In this document: in pieces, positions 55,208-63,157 of the stretch
Position numbering within the stretch: the stretch's first letter is position 1
How the letters are laid out: the number at the start of each line of letters is the position of its first letter
Assembly (NCBI GenBank): GCA_021845985.1
Contig: JAJZES010000006.1
Coordinates: 1 to 64,000, forward strand
Direction of reading: 5' to 3'
From: Pseudomonadota bacterium
Lineage (GTDB): Bacteria; Pseudomonadota; Alphaproteobacteria; Acetobacterales; Acetobacteraceae
DNA: 64,000 nt
Position numbers and translations under genes: made by a program
Notes under the pieces: model-generated
The model's database searches: none
What the model was told of the DNA's origin: nothing
The model's input: the letters and a program-made list of their open reading frames with translations, nothing else

Positions 55208-55993
55208 ATGACCGAGGATTTGCTCGAACAGCACGCCGATGGCGTCGTCACGCTGACGATGAACCGAGCGGACCGGCTGAACGCCCTGTCCGACGCGATG
55301 GTCGCGGCGCTGGTCGAAGCGCTGCCGCGGCTTGGCGCCGACCCGGCGGTCGGCGCCATCATCCTCACCGGCGCCGGCCGCGGCTTCTGCGCCGGCGGCG
55401 ATGTCAAGACCATGGCCGGCCGCCACGATGCCACGTTCGAACAGCGGCTGGAGGCGCTGCGCGCCATGCAGCTTGTGGCGCGGCTGCTCTACACCACGCC
55501 GAAAGTGATTATCGGCATGGTCAACGGGGTCGCCGCCGGCGCCGGCATGGCCATCGCGCTGGCCTGCGACCTGCGGCTCGCCGCCGCCTCTGCGCGCTTT
55601 GCCACCGCCTTCGGCGGCATCGGCTTTTCCGGCGATTTCGGCATCAACTGGTCGCTGACCCGCCTCGTCGGCGGCGCCCGCGCCCGCGAACTGATGTTTT
55701 TGGGCGAGATGCTGGACGCCGCGGCGGCTCTACGCCTCGGCCTGGTGACGCGCTGCGTGCCGGACGCCGATCTGCTGGCCGAGACCACCTCCCTGGCACG
55801 GCGCATCGCCGCCGGGCCGCGCGTCGCCTTCGGCTATATGAAGCGCAACCTCAACGCCGCCGCCACCGAGCCGCTGGATGCGGTGCTGGAGCTGGAAGCG
55901 ATGCACCAGATCCGCGCCTCCTGCACCGAGGACCACCAAGAGGCGCGCACCGCCTTCGTCGAGAAGCGCCCGCCGGTGTTTCGGGGGCGCTGA
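55208..55993 (+). CDS. Enoyl-CoA hydratase/isomerase-family protein
   Basis: This 261-residue crotonase-fold protein has RADRLNALSDAM, GFCAGGDVKTMAGR (oxyanion hole) and NGVAAGAGMAIALACDLRLA. The first hydratase Glu is replaced (GAGMA) and the second region reads AFGGIGFSGDFG with an Asp, similar to PaaG/ECI-type isomerases that use a single Asp. An isomerase is therefore more likely than a hydratase. A GGAGGAAC ribosome-binding site precedes ATG 55208. The gene is divergent from the thiolase gene with a 58-base shared promoter region and is followed after one base by a DECR-like SDR. Confidence 0.88.
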   Translation: MTEDLLEQHADGVVTLTMNRADRLNALSDAMVAALVEALPRLGADPAVGAIILTGAGRGFCAGGDVKTMAGRHDATFEQRLEALRAMQLVARLLYTTPKVIIGMVNGVAAGAGMAIALACDLRLAAASARFATAFGGIGFSGDFGINWSLTRLVGGARARELMFLGEMLDAAAALRLGLVTRCVPDADLLAETTSLARRIAAGPRVAFGYMKRNLNAAATEPLDAVLELEAMHQIRASCTEDHQEARTAFVEKRPPVFRGR

Positions 55994-55994
55994 C

Positions 55995-56840
55995 ATGTTC
56001 CTCCCCGATCTGCTGCGCGGCAAACGCATCCTGGTGACCGGCGGGGGCACCGGCCTCGGCAAGAGCATCGGGCGGCGGTATGCCGAGCTGGGCGCCGAGG
56101 TGATCATCTGCGGCCGCCGCGCCGGCGTGCTGGCGGCGACCGCCGACGAAATCGCGGCGGCGACCGGGCGGCCGGTGGCGCATCATGTCTGCGACGTGCG
56201 CGACGCCGCCGCGGTCGAGGCGATGATGGCCGCGGTGTGGCAGGACGGCCCGCTCGATGCGCTGATGAACAACGCCGCCGGCAATTTCATCGCCCGAACC
56301 GAACGGTTGTCGCCGCGCGCCTTCGATGCGGTGCTGAACATCGTGCTGCACGGCACCGCCTATTGCACCATGGCCGTCGGCCGCCGCTGGATCGAGGCTG
56401 GGCGCGGCGGCTTCATTCTCAGCGTCGGCACCACTGCGGCGTTTACCGGCGGTCCCTATACGGTGCCCTCCGCCGCGGCCAAGGCGGGCGTGCTGGCGAT
56501 GATGCGCAGCCTCGCCGTCGAATGGGGACCCAAGGGCATCCGCACCGCCGTCGTCGCTCCCGGTCTGTTTCCAACCAAGGGCGCCTGGGACCGGCTCTAT
56601 CCACAAAATGCCCAGCCGGAGCCGCAAGAGATGGGGGTGCCGTTGCGCCGCGTCGGCGTGCATGCGGAACTGGCCAATCTCTGCGCCTATCTGATGTCCG
56701 ACCACGCCAGCTATATCAGCGGCGAGTGCATCGTCATCGACGGCGGACGCTGGATGCAGGGCGTCGGCGGCAACATCGCGCGCACGCTGGAGCGCTGGAC
56801 CAACGACGACTGGGAGCGCTTCCGCCAGGGCGGCGGTTAA
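55995..56840 (+). CDS. SDR, 2,4-dienoyl-CoA reductase-like
   Basis: This 281-residue SDR has VTGGGTGLGKSIG, NNAAGNFI, and SVGTTAAFTGGPYTVPSAAAKAGVLAMMRSLAVEWG split by features of the DECR branch: the usual Tyr is replaced (PSAAAKAG keeps the Lys) and NNAAGNF is its cofactor-loop signature. Such enzymes reduce dienoyl-CoAs with NADPH during breakdown of unsaturated acids. It starts one base after the crotonase stop, so the two form an operon and could act in sequence on double bonds. Confidence 0.85.
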   Translation: MFLPDLLRGKRILVTGGGTGLGKSIGRRYAELGAEVIICGRRAGVLAATADEIAAATGRPVAHHVCDVRDAAAVEAMMAAVWQDGPLDALMNNAAGNFIARTERLSPRAFDAVLNIVLHGTAYCTMAVGRRWIEAGRGGFILSVGTTAAFTGGPYTVPSAAAKAGVLAMMRSLAVEWGPKGIRTAVVAPGLFPTKGAWDRLYPQNAQPEPQEMGVPLRRVGVHAELANLCAYLMSDHASYISGECIVIDGGRWMQGVGGNIARTLERWTNDDWERFRQGGG

Positions 56841-56931
56841 TGCCCAGCGGGATATGCGAGGCGCCGGGCCGCCGGCCCGCGGCGCTCGCTATCGTGTTGC
56901 GGCGGCCGGTGGTGGCGACAGGCGCCGCGGC

Positions 56932-58815
56932 TCACTCGCCGGACAGTTCCCGCCGCCGCCGGTCCAGTTCCTCGCTGTAGCGCCGCAGCGCGTAGGCTTC
57001 GGTCAGCAGGCCGATGACCCGGCGGCTGTCCTTGCCATCGACCACCACCAGAGCGTCCGCCTCCGCCTGCTCGAACAGGCTGACCGCATCCTTGATCGTC
57101 ATCTGCGGCAGCAGCATGTCGGCGGCGTAGTGCAGGATGTCGGTCAGCCGGGTGTTCTCGTCCATGTCCGGGGCATGCGCCTCCGGCACCAGCACGATCC
57201 CGGCATAGCGATCGGATCTGTCCAGCACCACCACGCGCGTCGCCGCGCCGAGCGGGAAGTCGCGGCGGAAGGCGGCGATCGTGGTGTCGGCCTGCACCGT
57301 GCGCAGTTCGCGGCGCATCATCCGCGCGACGGTCAGGTTGCGCATCCAGCCGATATCGACGGCGCTGCGGATCGCCTCGCCGCGCAGATGGAACCGCCAC
57401 GTCGCAAAACTGTAGCCGAAGGTGCGCCGCACCGTTAGCGCCGACACCGCCGCCGCCATCACCACGGCAACCGTCAGCGGCAGGCTGCCGGTGCTCTCCA
57501 GCGCCAGGAACGCCATCGTCAGCGGCCCGCCGACGATGGCAACGGCCAGTGCGCTCATCCCCACCAGCGCGCCCACCACCGGCGGCACCGCCTGCGTCGT
57601 CGCGATCAGCGCCAGCGCCCCGGTGAACAGCTTGCCGAGCAGCGCGCCGAGGAACAGCGAGGCGAAGAACAGCCCGCCGCGGAACCCCGAACCGATCGAG
57701 ATCGCCGAGGCCAGCGCCTTGAGCACGATCAGCAGCGTCAGATGGCGCAGCGTGTAGGGCGCATCCATCGTCACCTGCAGCGCGGCGTGGCCGGAGGACA
57801 GCACCTGCGGCGAGGCCAGCGCCAGTGCGGCGACGCACAGCCCGCCGATCGCCGGGCGCATCCAGGTCGGCACCCGGCTGCGGCGGAAGAAATCCTCGGT
57901 CAGCGTCACCCCGCGCATGATGGCGATGCCAACCAGCGCCGCCAGCATGCCGAGCGCCAGCACCGGCAGGTAATCGACCGCGGCGATGGCGGTCGGCAAC
58001 TGGATGTCGAAGCCATACAGCTCCGGCGTCAGGATGCGCACCACCACTACGGCGACGATGGCGGCGCTGACCACCGGCGCCAGCGTCGCCAGGGAATAGG
58101 TGCCGATGACCAGCTCGTAGGCATAGAAGGCGCCGGTCAGCGGCGCGTTGAAGGCGGCAGCAATGGCGCCAGCGGCGCCGCACCCGACCAGCAGCCGCAA
58201 ATCGTTGCGCCGCACCCGGAAGCTGCGGCCGAGCCGCGAGGCCACCGCCGAGCCGATCTGCGTATAGCCCGCCTCCAGCCCCACCGAGGCACCGACACCG
58301 TTCGACAGCATGGTCTGGGCGACGACGATCAGGCTGTCGGTGAGCGACATGCGCCCGCCATAGAGCGCGTTGGCCTCGATCGGGTCGATGGTGCGGCGTG
58401 GCCACCAGCGGGTCAGCGCGAAGCCCGACAGCCCCATCAGCACCCCGCCGACCAGCAGCGAGCCGGCGGTGCGCCAGGGATCGACGAACACCTGACCACT
58501 CAGCCGCTCGCCCGGTGCGACGCCATAGAGCAACTGGTGCATCGCCTGGGTGACGAGGCCCATCGCGGTGACACAGAGGCCGGCGGCAAGCCCGACCAGG
58601 CCGGCGAGCACGACCAGCCAGATTTCGTCGGTGCGGACCAGCGCGCGCAGCGTCTGCGGCGCATGCAGTACCCATTCGTTCAGCTTGCGGCGCGGGCGGG
58701 CGGGCGTGTCGGCGGGGTCGCGACCGGCGCCCGCCAGTCCCGTCAGCCGCTCCAGAACACTTCGGCGCCGCTTGCCGGTTGCCGCCGGCAAGGCGCCGCC
58801 CAAAAACCCCGCCAT
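56932..58815 (-). CDS. ClC-type chloride channel/antiporter with CBS domains
   Basis: This 627-residue membrane protein has the ClC fold (about 70-500): GVGASVGLEAGYTQIGS keeps the gating Glu, GCGAAGAIAAAFNAPLTGAFYAYE, and GSGFRGGLFFASLFLGA form the anion path. A C-terminal pair of CBS domains (about 510-620) may bind nucleotides. ATG 58815 is used; ATG 58887 would add 24 residues. Length and CBS tail fit the long bacterial ClC class. It converges on the DECR-like gene with 91 bases between. Confidence 0.9.
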   Translation of the reverse strand: MAGFLGGALPAATGKRRRSVLERLTGLAGAGRDPADTPARPRRKLNEWVLHAPQTLRALVRTDEIWLVVLAGLVGLAAGLCVTAMGLVTQAMHQLLYGVAPGERLSGQVFVDPWRTAGSLLVGGVLMGLSGFALTRWWPRRTIDPIEANALYGGRMSLTDSLIVVAQTMLSNGVGASVGLEAGYTQIGSAVASRLGRSFRVRRNDLRLLVGCGAAGAIAAAFNAPLTGAFYAYELVIGTYSLATLAPVVSAAIVAVVVVRILTPELYGFDIQLPTAIAAVDYLPVLALGMLAALVGIAIMRGVTLTEDFFRRSRVPTWMRPAIGGLCVAALALASPQVLSSGHAALQVTMDAPYTLRHLTLLIVLKALASAISIGSGFRGGLFFASLFLGALLGKLFTGALALIATTQAVPPVVGALVGMSALAVAIVGGPLTMAFLALESTGSLPLTVAVVMAAAVSALTVRRTFGYSFATWRFHLRGEAIRSAVDIGWMRNLTVARMMRRELRTVQADTTIAAFRRDFPLGAATRVVVLDRSDRYAGIVLVPEAHAPDMDENTRLTDILHYAADMLLPQMTIKDAVSLFEQAEADALVVVDGKDSRRVIGLLTEAYALRRYSEELDRRRRELSGE

Positions 58816-59129
58816 TCTGCACGTCCGAATCGAGATGGCGCCGCATGCGTCCAACACCGCTCGGCTAGCAGACCATCGCGGCATCAATGCGGCGGTTCGC
58901 GCCGGCGATCAATCGCACAGGCCTGGCATTTGCTCTTAACTCGACGTAACCGAAGCGCGGCGTGGCCGAGGGGTATCACCAGCCGGCGGATCCGGCAGCG
59001 GCCGGGCCGCCCGTCGCCGCGACGGGGGTGCCGGAACTGTGATCCCCTCTGAAAGGATCGTTAATATCGGTTTGATCGCCGGTGCGGCTTAATTCAGCCC
59101 AATAAAAAGCAATCCAGGGTTGTAACGCC
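58816..59129. other. Divergent intergenic region, ClC and AIDA/Hint genes
   Basis: These 314 bases separate two divergent genes and should contain both promoters. The stretch is more AT-rich toward the Hint gene (for example CGTTAATATCGG and CCAATAAAAAGC near 59055-59110). No gene or clear hairpin was found. An alternative start of the ClC gene at 58887 would take 72 of these bases. Confidence 0.4.
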
Positions 59130-62100
59130 ATGAGCCTGACCGTCAGCTCCGGGCAGATCGTCTCTGCCACCAGTGCCTCGCCGTATATCGGCTCGGGCAC
59201 GGTCGAAAACGGCGGATCATTGATCGTCGTCTCCGGCGGCGACATCAATTACGTCGTCGTGCAGGCGGGCGGCAGCGCGACGGTGCTGTCCGGTGGGCAG
59301 AGCTTTTTCACCACCGTCGATGGCGGCGGCGTGCTGACGATCTCCTCTGGCGGCGGGCCGTTCCTCAATCTGGACACGGTGGTTCTTGCCGGCGGCGTTG
59401 AACAGGTGCTGTTCAGCGGCACCGCGACATCGTCGTTCCTGTCCGGCGGGATCGAGCGGCTGGCGGCCGGCGCGGTCGCCTCGGCGGTCAGCGCCACCGC
59501 CGGCGGCACCCAGGTCGTCTCGCTCGGCGCCACCGCGATCGGCACCGAACTCGGCTCCGGCGGGATGTTGGAGGTGCTCAACGGCGGCACCGCCGTTGAT
59601 ACCAATTCGGCGCCGAACTTTGCCGGCCCGACCGGGGTGGCGGGATCGGCGGTGGTTTCCGCCGGCGGCAGCCTGTCGGCGACATCCGGGTCTTACGTCG
59701 AATCCGTCACCGTGCTGGCCGGCGGCAGCGTCAGCATCGCCGGCGGTGGGGCGATCAAGGACAGTGTTCTCGACGGGGTGACGCTGAGCCTTGGCTCGCG
59801 CGCGTTCGGCTTCAACAACACGCTGTCCGGCGGCGGCGAGACGATCACCTCGGGCGGCGGCGACAGTTTTTCGATCCTGCTGGCCGGCGCCACCGCCAGC
59901 GTGCTGGGCGGCAGCGCCAGCGACCTGACCCTGTCGGGCGCGACAATGACGGTGCTGTCCGGCGGCACCGTCGCGTCCACCCGAGTCTCCGCCGGCGGCC
60001 TGCTCATCGTCGGCACCAGCGGCTCGGCCACGCTCGACGGGATTTCTGCCGGCGGCAGCGAGACGGTGTCGTCGGGCGGCGCCGTCAGCCTGCAATACGA
60101 CGGCGGCGCGCAGACCATTTCCGCCGGCGGCGTCGCCAGCGGCACCAATGTCGCGACCGGCGGGACGCAGACGGTGCTGCTGAGCGGAATCGCCTCGGCA
60201 ACCTCGGTCAGCGGCGGAACGCAGATGGTTTCCTCCGGCGGGCTGGCGATCGACACCACGGTCAATGGCGGCAGCGCCGTGATCTCCGCCGGCGGCACGC
60301 TGGAAGTGCTGGCGGGGCACACGGCGCGCGGCGTCACCCTGCTGTCGGGCGCCATCCTGCTGGCCGATTCGGGCAGCACGCTGCAGGCCAGTGAAGTCGG
60401 CAGCGCCGCCACCCTGGCGGTCTCCGCCGGGGTCAGCGAGTTGGCGACCCTGGTGCTGGACGGCGGCTATGAGGCGGTCGGCTCCGGCGTCATCGCCACC
60501 AGCGTCACCGTCATGCGGGGCGGCAGCCAGACCGTGTTCAACGGCGGCACCGCCGACAACACCATGCTCGGCGGCTACTTCGACCCCTCGACCGGGTCGC
60601 CGACCAGCACGCTGCAGCCGGGCGGCGCGCAATATATCTCCTCGGGCGGCCACGCCAACGACACGACGATCGACGCCGGCGGCGTGCAAACGATCTTTAC
60701 CTCCGGCATCGCCAGCTTCACGCTGGTCTCCACCGGCGGCCAGGCGGTGGTGTCGAACGGCGGCACGCTGTCGGCAGTGGTGGTCGATGCCGGCGGCAGC
60801 GTCGTCATCTCCGCCGGCGGCGTCGACCTGGGCGGCCAGCTTGGCGCACCCGGCGCCAGCATTCCGAGCGAGTTCGGCATCTCCGGCGGCAGCGCCAGCG
60901 TGCTCAGCGGCGGCACCGCGAGCGGGCTGGCGGTCTATTCCGGCGGCATGCTCAGCGTTGCCGCCGGCGGCAGCGTCATCAACCCGCTGATCGGCGGCGG
61001 CACGCTCGATCTTGCCGTCGGCGCATCGGTCAGCGGCACGATCAGCTTCGCCGCCGGCATTGGCGGCGGCGAGTTGGTGATCAACAGCACCGTCATGCCG
61101 ACGGCGCCGATCGGCTCGCTCGGTCCCAACGACACCATCGACCTTGCCGGCATCCCGTTCGCTTCCGGTGCCAGCGTGGTGCTCGGCGCCAACGACGTGC
61201 TGAGCATCACCGAAGGCGGCCACACCTATGATCTCAACCTGATCTCGGCCGGACTGGGCGGTCAGGCGATCACCCTGGCCGCGGCACCCGGCGGCGGCGG
61301 CACGCTGATCGAGGTGGCGTGCTATGCCGCCGGCAGCCGCATCGCGACGCCCACCGAGATGGCTCCGGTGGAGACGCTGCGACCGGGCGATAGCGTGCTG
61401 GCGTGGCAGGATGGCGCGTGGCGGCCGGCGCCGGTGCGCTGGGTCGGCCAGCGGACCGTCGATCTTGCCCGTCATCCGCGCCCGCAGCAGGCGGCGCCGA
61501 TCCGCATTGCCGCCGGCGCCATCGCCGAGGGCGTGCCGTGCCGCGACCTGCTGCTCTCGCCCGACCATGCGGTGCTGATCGACGCGGCGCTGATCCAGGC
61601 GCAGGCGCTGCTGAACGGCATCACCGTGACGCAGCAGACGCCGCCGCAGATCAGCTATTGGCATGTCGAACTCGACCAGCACGGTCTGCTGCTGGCCGAG
61701 GGGCTGGCGGCGGAGAGCTATCTCGACACCGGCAACCGGGCGCTGTTTGCCGGAGAATCCGGCGCCACGCCGCTGCACCCCGATCTGGCCTCGGCGGCGG
61801 CGTGGACGACGCGCGGCTGCGCCCCGCTGCATCTCGCCGACGTCGCCGTCGCCGCGGCGCATGCGCGTGTGCTGCTGCGCGCACTCGCCGACGGCCATAT
61901 GGTGACGGCCGATCCCGACCTCATCGTCCTCGCCGATGGCGCGACGGTGCTGGCCGGCGCCTCCTGGTGCGGGTGCGGCGACCCGGCGACCTGGGATTTG
62001 CCGCTGCCGGCGGGAACGCGGCGGCTGCGGCTGATCAGCCGGCGGTTCGTTCCGGCCTGGTTCGCCGAGCCGGATCGCCGCCAACTCGGCGTTGCCGTCG

Positions 62101-62321
62101 CCGCGCTGACGGTCGCCGGCCGGCGGCTGCCGCGCGCCGCCTTCGCCAGCGGCTGGCACGCCCAGGAACGCCATTGGCGCTGGACCAATGGCGATGCGGT
62201 GATCGAACTCAAGCCGGCGCGCGGCACGACATCGCTGCGCCTGACGCTGGCCGCCGCCGGGGCGCGCTACTGGACCGCGCCGGCACTGCCACGCCGCCGG
62301 GACATGGCTGCCGACATCTGA
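59130..62321 (+). CDS. AIDA-type repeat protein with C-terminal Hint domain
   Basis: This 1063-residue protein has two parts. Residues 1 to about 650 are many imperfect repeats of roughly 18-20 residues with paired-glycine turns (VLSGGTA, ISAGG, VSSGG), like the AIDA repeats that form a beta-helix in adhesins. From about 728 comes a Hint (hedgehog/intein) domain: Cys731 in VACYAAGSRIATP, LRPGDSVLAW, CRDLLLSPDHAVLI with the conserved His, and SYWHVELDQHGLL. A further 180 residues follow. There is no signal peptide and no beta-barrel, so it is not a classical autotransporter. Hint domains can self-cleave or attach proteins to other molecules; Cys731 and the His suggest activity. Export route and partner unknown. 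Antisense long frames are artefacts of GC-rich repeats. Confidence 0.9.
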   Translation: MSLTVSSGQIVSATSASPYIGSGTVENGGSLIVVSGGDINYVVVQAGGSATVLSGGQSFFTTVDGGGVLTISSGGGPFLNLDTVVLAGGVEQVLFSGTATSSFLSGGIERLAAGAVASAVSATAGGTQVVSLGATAIGTELGSGGMLEVLNGGTAVDTNSAPNFAGPTGVAGSAVVSAGGSLSATSGSYVESVTVLAGGSVSIAGGGAIKDSVLDGVTLSLGSRAFGFNNTLSGGGETITSGGGDSFSILLAGATASVLGGSASDLTLSGATMTVLSGGTVASTRVSAGGLLIVGTSGSATLDGISAGGSETVSSGGAVSLQYDGGAQTISAGGVASGTNVATGGTQTVLLSGIASATSVSGGTQMVSSGGLAIDTTVNGGSAVISAGGTLEVLAGHTARGVTLLSGAILLADSGSTLQASEVGSAATLAVSAGVSELATLVLDGGYEAVGSGVIATSVTVMRGGSQTVFNGGTADNTMLGGYFDPSTGSPTSTLQPGGAQYISSGGHANDTTIDAGGVQTIFTSGIASFTLVSTGGQAVVSNGGTLSAVVVDAGGSVVISAGGVDLGGQLGAPGASIPSEFGISGGSASVLSGGTASGLAVYSGGMLSVAAGGSVINPLIGGGTLDLAVGASVSGTISFAAGIGGGELVINSTVMPTAPIGSLGPNDTIDLAGIPFASGASVVLGANDVLSITEGGHTYDLNLISAGLGGQAITLAAAPGGGGTLIEVACYAAGSRIATPTEMAPVETLRPGDSVLAWQDGAWRPAPVRWVGQRTVDLARHPRPQQAAPIRIAAGAIAEGVPCRDLLLSPDHAVLIDAALIQAQALLNGITVTQQTPPQISYWHVELDQHGLLLAEGLAAESYLDTGNRALFAGESGATPLHPDLASAAAWTTRGCAPLHLADVAVAAAHARVLLRALADGHMVTADPDLIVLADGATVLAGASWCGCGDPATWDLPLPAGTRRLRLISRRFVPAWFAEPDRRQLGVAVAALTVAGRRLPRAAFASGWHAQERHWRWTNGDAVIELKPARGTTSLRLTLAAAGARYWTAPALPRRRDMAADI

Positions 62322-62455
62322 GCGGCGTCCGACTGCCCGGCAAGCCGTCGCTCACCGCGCCAATGCGCCGGATCGAGCGGGCAGTGCATTGCGCGCTCTC
62401 GCCTTTTGGCTGAACCCGGGGTATCGGCGGGCGCGCCTTGCCCGAGGGTATCACC

Positions 62456-63064
62456 ATGCTGCGGCCGCAATTGACCGATCTGATCGCCGCCGCCGGAGAC
62501 CTGTTGCGGCGCGACGACCTGCCGTTCGCGCTGGCGTGGCCGGCGGCCGGGCCGCTGCGCGCCAGTCCCGCCTGTGGATTGCCGGTGCTGCGCTGGCTGC
62601 CGGCCGCCTGCGCCGCCGGCACGCCGGCGGAACTGATGGCAGCGCTGCTGGCGGCAGCGCCGCATCTGGCCTGGGGTCAGACCTATGCGGCGGCGGACAT
62701 CGACGCGGCGTTTCTCGACCGTTACGGCTGGACGGAGTTGATCGGGCTGCGCGGCCCGGTGCCGAGCCGGCATCTGGCCGCCGGGTTCCTGCTGCTCGGC
62801 CCCGACACGCACTATCCGCGGCACAGCCATGCGGCGGAAGAACTCTATCTGCCTCTGTCCGGCACTGCCGCGTGGCAGCGCGGCGACGCGCCGTGGCAGG
62901 AGCGCGCAGCGGGGGACTGCGTGCATCATCCGGGCGGCATGCCGCACGCGATGCGGACGGGGGCGGCGCCGCTGCTGGCGTTCTACGTCTGGCGCGGCGG
63001 CGATCTGGCGGAGAAATCGCGCTTTGACCCGGCCGGGACCGCCGCGCCGGCAAATGGCCGTTGA
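62456..63064 (+). CDS. DMSP-lyase-family (cupin-DLL-like) protein
   Basis: This 202-residue single-cupin protein matches the dimethylsulfoniopropionate lyase family (DddL/DddQ type). The metal site shows His123-x-His125 with Glu129 and Tyr131 in HYPRHSHAAEELYLPLSG, and His158 and His164 in CVHHPGGMPHAMRT. A helical N-terminal half (about 1-100) is usual for DddQ. True lyases split DMSP to dimethyl sulfide and acrylate; many homologues in land bacteria are untested, so the substrate is uncertain. ATG 62456 (MLRPQLTDL) is preferred to a TTG six codons earlier. Confidence 0.75.
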   Translation: MLRPQLTDLIAAAGDLLRRDDLPFALAWPAAGPLRASPACGLPVLRWLPAACAAGTPAELMAALLAAAPHLAWGQTYAAADIDAAFLDRYGWTELIGLRGPVPSRHLAAGFLLLGPDTHYPRHSHAAEELYLPLSGTAAWQRGDAPWQERAAGDCVHHPGGMPHAMRTGAAPLLAFYVWRGGDLAEKSRFDPAGTAAPANGR

Positions 63065-63157
63065 CCGGCCTTCGGGCAACGCGGCGACGGACAAAGCGGA
63101 GCGGCCTTTCCTTCGCCAAGCCGCGTGTCATCTTCCCCGCCGCCAGGGGGGCGCAGG

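Noticed and set aside
59217-62174. A 985-codon open frame antisense to the Hint protein
   Set aside because: Its Ala/Gly/Arg-rich translation mirrors the glycine repeats of the real gene; it has no domain or ribosome-binding site.
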